Shown here one piece after another: positions 60,748 to 64,000 of a DNA stretch of 64,000 bases. The position numbers were made by a program, and so were the translations under genes. This stretch comes from Modicisalibacter radicis. Lineage in GTDB: Bacteria; Pseudomonadota; Gammaproteobacteria; Pseudomonadales; Halomonadaceae. The DNA lies in the NCBI RefSeq assembly GCF_900961225.1, contig NZ_CAAHFN010000048.1, positions 62,001 through 126,000 of the forward strand. Direction: 5' to 3'. Numbering within the stretch: position 1 is the stretch's first letter; the number at the start of each line of letters is the position of its first letter. Below the pieces are notes generated by a model. That model was not told the DNA's origin and ran no database searches. It saw nothing but the letters and a program-made list of their open reading frames with translations.

Positions 60748-60877
60748 GTACAATCACCATATTCCGCAGAAAGCGCTGCACCATCAAACACCGATTGCAG
60801 CGATGAAAGAATGGCAGGCTAAACGGCCAGAGCTATTTACTCAGCGGGTAGTCAATCACCCGGGACCCGACACCTAA
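60748..60877 (+). pseudogene. 3' remnant of an IS481-type transposase fused to the IS5 remnant
   Basis: After GFGWL the frame continues YNHHIPQKALHHQTPI, AAMKEWQAKRPELF and a final GPDT before TAA. That is the C-terminal end of an IS481-like integrase, not of IS5 transposases. The junction at about 60748 marks a recombination or nested insertion followed by deletion. Confidence 0.75.
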
Positions 60878-60894
60878 CGAATAAGCGGACTTTT

Positions 60895-61023
60895 TTAGCT
60901 TGGATCAGGACTGCGCTTGCCCTGCCGAGACTGGTGCATGCCAAAGCCCAGTCCAAACAAGGGGCTCTTGACGTCGCCGAAGCCTTCTTCAATCTGCATG
61001 CGCTGCCGGTAGATGGCCACCTA
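60895..61023 (-). pseudogene. C-terminal remnant of an IS4-family transposase
   Basis: On the minus strand the frame from 61020 reads VAIYRQRMQIEEGFGDVK and then SPLFGLGFG before TAA. It fits the IS4 signature Y-x2-R-x3-E-x6-K exactly. An in-frame TAG at 61021-61023 cuts the upstream part. It is too short to be functional. Confidence 0.8.
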
Positions 61024-61278
61024 CTTGCCCGCAGCATTTATTAGCGGTCTGCCAGGTTGCTTACTAGAACCCAGAGTTCCTTCTGGCGTCGAGCGATCGC
61101 GCGATTACCACTGTCCTGGGAGACCTGCCCACTTTTATTGCGATGCTTTCCCTACTGCGGTGGCCGGTGGTAGAGCGCCATACGGGGGATCGGGTTGCTC
61201 TCTGCCGCAACGCCCAAGCCATTCTCAATATCGACGCCTTGTACTAGCCAGTGCTCCTTGGGGTTACACTTAACCGGA

Positions 61279-61595
61279 TTTGTTGTGCATTGCATCCGGC
61301 GTTTCGCCGGCCTCGGGCAGGCATAGCCGCGCGGCGGGGAACACGCAGTGGAACAGTGCGCCCTCGCCGGGGCGGGAGTCGATCTCCAGGCGTGCGTCAT
61401 GGCGCAGCAACGCGTGCTTGACAATCGCCAGCCCTAGCCCCAGCCTGCTCCGTTTCGACCTCGACGCGCACCACGTGGCCCTTGTCGGCCAGCGCGCGGG
61501 TATCGGCGCGTCGCTGGCCGAGGCGTTCGCCGCCCAACAGGCGCGCGTCTCGGGCCTGGACCGCATGCTGCGTCTGCAGACGGGACTGACGTGAC
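61279..61595 (-). pseudogene. Decayed second copy of the phoR 3' region
   Basis: On the minus strand, LGLGLAIVKHALLRHDARLE and PAARLCLPEAGETPDA match the end of PhoR at 62.8 kb almost residue for residue. Bases 61291-61442 align with 62802-62953 at about 90% identity by eye. The part above 61442 aligns with phoR around 63200-63320 in another frame (ADTRALADKGHVVRVE against ADTRALAEGHVIRVE), so about 250 bases are missing internally and the frame is broken. Confidence 0.85.
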
Positions 61596-61672
61596 CGGTA
61601 CGCAAACCGTCATGGGACAATCGTCCGCTTTTGTCTCACCCCGCCATCCTTTGGCGGTCCTGCCCAGGGCGA

Positions 61673-62110
61673 TCATGGCGTCAGCCGTCCAGTGAAGCGG
61701 AGGCCATCCCGCATATTGAGTCCGAGTAGCGCCAGGTTAACCAGACCGGCGAGAAGTTCGACCGCCTGAACCATGTAGAACGCAGTGTCAAACTCACCGG
61801 CCTTGGCCTTGGAAGCGAGGAAGAGCGCCGCCGGGATCAGCACTAAGAGTCCGTTGGCGGCGATGAAGGGCATGCGCTTGAGTTTAGCGCCGATCAGGCC
61901 GCCGCGCGCGCGCTTCGCGAGCGAGATGCCCGAGCCGCCCGCCGCCACCAGCGCGGGGATGAGCAGCAGGAATCCCCAAGGAATGATCGATTTGACGGCG
62001 ACGATGGTCGTGGTCGAGCCGAACAATTCGGCTAGTGTCGTCGATATCCAAAAGGCGGTGATCGTTAGCATGGCGATGATCCCGGCAACGGGGTGAAGGA
62101 TCTTCTTCAT
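61673..62110 (-). CDS. Small four-helix membrane protein, unknown function
   Basis: 145 residues, with about four membrane segments (IIAMLTITAFWISTTLAEL; IIPWGFLLLIPALVAAGG; FIAANGLLVLIPAALFLA; VELLAGLVNLALLGL). I do not recognise a named family. The ATG at 62110 is the last in-frame start and begins MKKILHP. It is divergent from a MarR gene with 91 bases between, the usual arrangement for a MarR target. Confidence 0.7.
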   Translation of the reverse strand: MKKILHPVAGIIAMLTITAFWISTTLAELFGSTTTIVAVKSIIPWGFLLLIPALVAAGGSGISLAKRARGGLIGAKLKRMPFIAANGLLVLIPAALFLASKAKAGEFDTAFYMVQAVELLAGLVNLALLGLNMRDGLRFTGRLTP

Positions 62111-62173
62111 GGCGGAACTCCGTTGGCTTGCCAAGGCAGACAGGTCTATCTATAGTCATCATATAGTCGATAC

Positions 62174-62207
62174 GACATCACGATGTCAATGTGGAGTCAT
62201 GATGACT
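62174..62207. promoter_or_regulatory. Palindromes in the MarR/membrane-protein divergent region
   Basis: GACATC-AC-GATGTC at 62174-62187 and AGTCAT-G-ATGACT at 62195-62207 are both perfect inverted repeats. The second overlaps the MarR start codon. They are candidate MarR operators, which would give autoregulation. Confidence 0.6.
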
Positions 62208-62684
62208 GAAAATGACCACAAAGCCAGTCCACAGGCCGAGGCCCTGACCGCCCTTATCCTCAGCCTGTTCCGGGTCAATAATCTCACGATCAACTGGGGC
62301 GACCGACTGGTCGCGCCGCTGGGACTGACGAGCGCGCGTTGGCAAATCCTCGGCGCCATAGCCTATGCCGACCGGCCGCGGCCGGTCGCTTGGCTGGCGC
62401 GCGATCTGGGTGCAAACCGCCAGAACATTCAGCGGATCGTCAACGACCTACACAAAGACGGGATCGTCTCCTTCACGCCGAACCCGCATCACAAGCGTGC
62501 GCATCTGGTCGTGCTGACCGTAAAGGGGCGGCGGGTCTATGACGAGGCACTTCGCCTTTATGTGCCACGCGCCAACGCGCTTGCCGAGGATATTTCCTCT
62601 GACGATCTCGAAGCCGCCCGTCGTGTCATGGATGTGCTCAAGATAAAACTGGAAGGAAACGGCGATGCTGAAGAGCAGGTCTGA
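62202..62684 (+). CDS. MarR-family transcriptional regulator
   Basis: 160 residues. The winged HTH spans about 40-110: LTSARWQILGAIAYADRP, WLARDLGANRQNIQRIVNDL (recognition helix) and PNPHHKRAHLVVLT (wing). The ATG at 62202 has TGGAG five bases upstream; 62199 is the adjacent alternative. It likely represses the divergent membrane protein gene. Both genes lie between the two copies of the phoR 3' end. Confidence 0.88.
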   Translation: MTENDHKASPQAEALTALILSLFRVNNLTINWGDRLVAPLGLTSARWQILGAIAYADRPRPVAWLARDLGANRQNIQRIVNDLHKDGIVSFTPNPHHKRAHLVVLTVKGRRVYDEALRLYVPRANALAEDISSDDLEAARRVMDVLKIKLEGNGDAEEQV

Positions 62685-62780
62685 TCGCTATGCCGCGGTT
62701 TCCGCCCCGCTGTCCGGTGTCGGGCCGGTCCGAGAGAGTCGGCTCCCGGTACCGACGCCGACCGGGGCGAAGTAGCGTCT

Positions 62781-64000
62781 TTAGCTGCCTGTGCCGTTCA
62801 GTGCATCCGGCGTTTCGCCGGCCTCGGGCAGGCATAGCCGCGCGGCGGGGAACACGCAGCGGAACAGCGCGCCCTCGCCGGGCTGCGAGACGATCTCCAG
62901 ATGGGCGTCGTGGCGCAGCAGCACGTGCTTGACGATCGCCAGCCCCAGCCCGGTACCGCCGGTGGCCTTGCTGCGTCCGTGGTCGACGCGGTAGAAGCGT
63001 TCGGTCAGCCGCGGGATGTGCACCGGGTCGATGCCTTCGCCGTCGTCCTCGACCTCGAGGGCGGCGCCGTCCTGCCAGGCGCGCCAGCGCAGCGTGATGG
63101 TCGATTCCGCCGACGTGTAGCGCACCGCGTTGAAGGCCAGGTTGGACAGCGCGCTGCGCAGTTCCTGCTCGATGCCGGCGAGCCCCCGGTCCGTGTCGAT
63201 CTCGACGCGAATCACATGCCCCTCGGCCAGCGCACGGGTATCGGCGGCGACCTGTTCGAGCAGCGCGGCGACATCGACGCGGCTTTCCTGTTCCAGGCGA
63301 TGGTCGGTCTCCAGCCGTGACAGCAGCAGCAGGTCGTCGACCAGGTTCTGCATGCGCGTGGTCTGGTCCTGCATCTGGGTCAGGCCGCGTTGCCAGCGCG
63401 GCGGCAACCGCTCGGCCGGGATGTCTTCGGTCAGGGCGGCGTAGTTTTCCAGATAACCGGAAAGCACGGTCAGCGGTGTGCGCAACTCGTGGGAGACGTT
63501 GGCGACGAAGTCGCGGCGCATCTGCTCGAGGCGGTGCAGGCGGGTGATGTCGCGGGCCATCACCAGGCGCTCGTTGTCGCCGTAGAGGGTGATCTGGAAC
63601 TGCAGGATAAGGTCGTCGCGAATCGGCGAGGCCAGCGTCAGCGGCTCGCGATAGTCGCGGGCGTTGAAGTAGTCGACGAAACGCGGGTCACGCAGCAGGT
63701 TGGTGATGTGCTGGCCGCGATCGTGGCGGGTCTGCAGGCCGAGCATGCGCTCGGCGGCGCTGTTCCACCACTCCAGGTCGCCGCGGCTGTCGAGCATCAC
63801 CACGCTGTCGCGCATCGCCTCGGAGGACTCCTGGACGCGGCGGATCACGTCGCGCAGGCGCTGCTGGGTCAGCCGCTGGCTCTTCTGGTACTTGTACAGC
63901 CGATCGAACAGATCGCCCCACACGCCGCTGCCCACCGGCGGCTCGCGACCGGGATGGTAGGTCAGCCAGACGTACAGCTCACGCAGATGGCGCAGGTGAA
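62781..64000 (-). CDS. phoR: Phosphate regulon sensor kinase PhoR (N-terminus beyond window)
   Basis: The coding frame stays open past 63935 to the right edge, so the start is outside. Order from the visible N-terminal side: a PAS-like domain (MLDSRGDLEWWNSAAERMLG), the H-box FVANVSHELRTPLTVLSGYL with the phosphorylated histidine, then the N-box NLAFNAVRYT, G1 EDDGEGIDP and G2 GGTGLGLAIVKH. It is the membrane sensor kinase for PhoB. It faces the pst-phoU operon from 15 kb away; phoB presumably lies beyond the edge. Confidence 0.93.
   Translation of the reverse strand, partial: HLRHLRELYVWLTYHPGREPPVGSGVWGDLFDRLYKYQKSQRLTQQRLRDVIRRVQESSEAMRDSVVMLDSRGDLEWWNSAAERMLGLQTRHDRGQHITNLLRDPRFVDYFNARDYREPLTLASPIRDDLILQFQITLYGDNERLVMARDITRLHRLEQMRRDFVANVSHELRTPLTVLSGYLENYAALTEDIPAERLPPRWQRGLTQMQDQTTRMQNLVDDLLLLSRLETDHRLEQESRVDVAALLEQVAADTRALAEGHVIRVEIDTDRGLAGIEQELRSALSNLAFNAVRYTSAESTITLRWRAWQDGAALEVEDDGEGIDPVHIPRLTERFYRVDHGRSKATGGTGLGLAIVKHVLLRHDAHLEIVSQPGEGALFRCVFPAARLCLPEAGETPDALNGTGS

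Noticed and set aside
60852..61037. A 61-codon minus-strand open frame
   Set aside because: It overlaps the IS4 remnant in another frame; the YREK motif is in the neighbouring frame, so this one is a shadow.
61152..61424. A 90-codon minus-strand open frame across the phoR remnant
   Set aside because: Its first half is an out-of-frame reading of phoR and the rest has no recognisable family; treated as debris.

Overview
This is a GC-rich gammaproteobacterial chromosome segment, most likely from a Halomonas-like member of the Halomonadaceae. The evidence is the protein families present, the order mnmG-rsmG-parA-parB-atpIBEFHAGDC beside a cluster of DnaA boxes, and a glnHPQ-type operon next to it. 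I assigned the lineage by recognising proteins, not by a database search.

1-9.3 kb is core housekeeping. On the minus strand are a ClC chloride transporter, hemJ, thiD, thiE, hemL and an edge-truncated kinase/P-loop ATPase gene. On the plus strand are erpA and a polar amino acid ABC transporter. 9.3-9.96 kb is gene-free, with a terminator, many DnaA boxes and an AT-rich stretch: a strong oriC candidate. 9.96-21.5 kb holds mnmG-rsmG-parA-parB and the complete ATP synthase operon, with a clear sigma70 promoter and a UUCG-capped terminator. 21.8-25 kb is glmU-glmS, the UDP-GlcNAc supply.

25.3-40.5 kb is mixed: mltA, a DUF72 gene, an NSS-type Na+ symporter, a small PA3496-like gene and hexR. It also holds a five-gene minus-strand operon (DUF1177, AroM, OPT/YSL transporter, dipeptidase E, Asp/Glu racemase) opposite a LysR gene, then uvrD, an orphan TRAP binding protein and yciA. 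40.5-47.7 kb is the phosphate system pstS-pstC-pstA-pstB-phoU followed by cysZ. PstC and PstA are unusually large, and a tandem Pho-box-like repeat lies between pstS and pstC.

47.8-62.8 kb is accessory DNA separating pst-phoU from phoR, which faces it at the right edge. It carries a TonB-dependent receptor with a Fur-box-like site upstream. Next is a LacI-controlled catabolic locus: two operators, a tripartite tricarboxylate transporter, a cytoplasmic formylglycine-type sulfatase, an enolase-superfamily enzyme, an alkaline-phosphatase-superfamily hydrolase and a KdgM-type porin. The base composition of this locus alternates between AT-rich and GC-rich blocks. After it come remnants of three IS families (IS5, IS481, IS4). 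The last part is a decayed second copy of the phoR 3' end and a MarR/membrane-protein pair sitting between the two phoR copies.

The best candidates for undescribed biology are the LacI/TTT/sulfatase/enolase/KdgM locus, which I read as uptake and desulfation of an anionic sugar acid or oligosaccharide, and the AroM-DUF1177-OPT-PepE-racemase operon.
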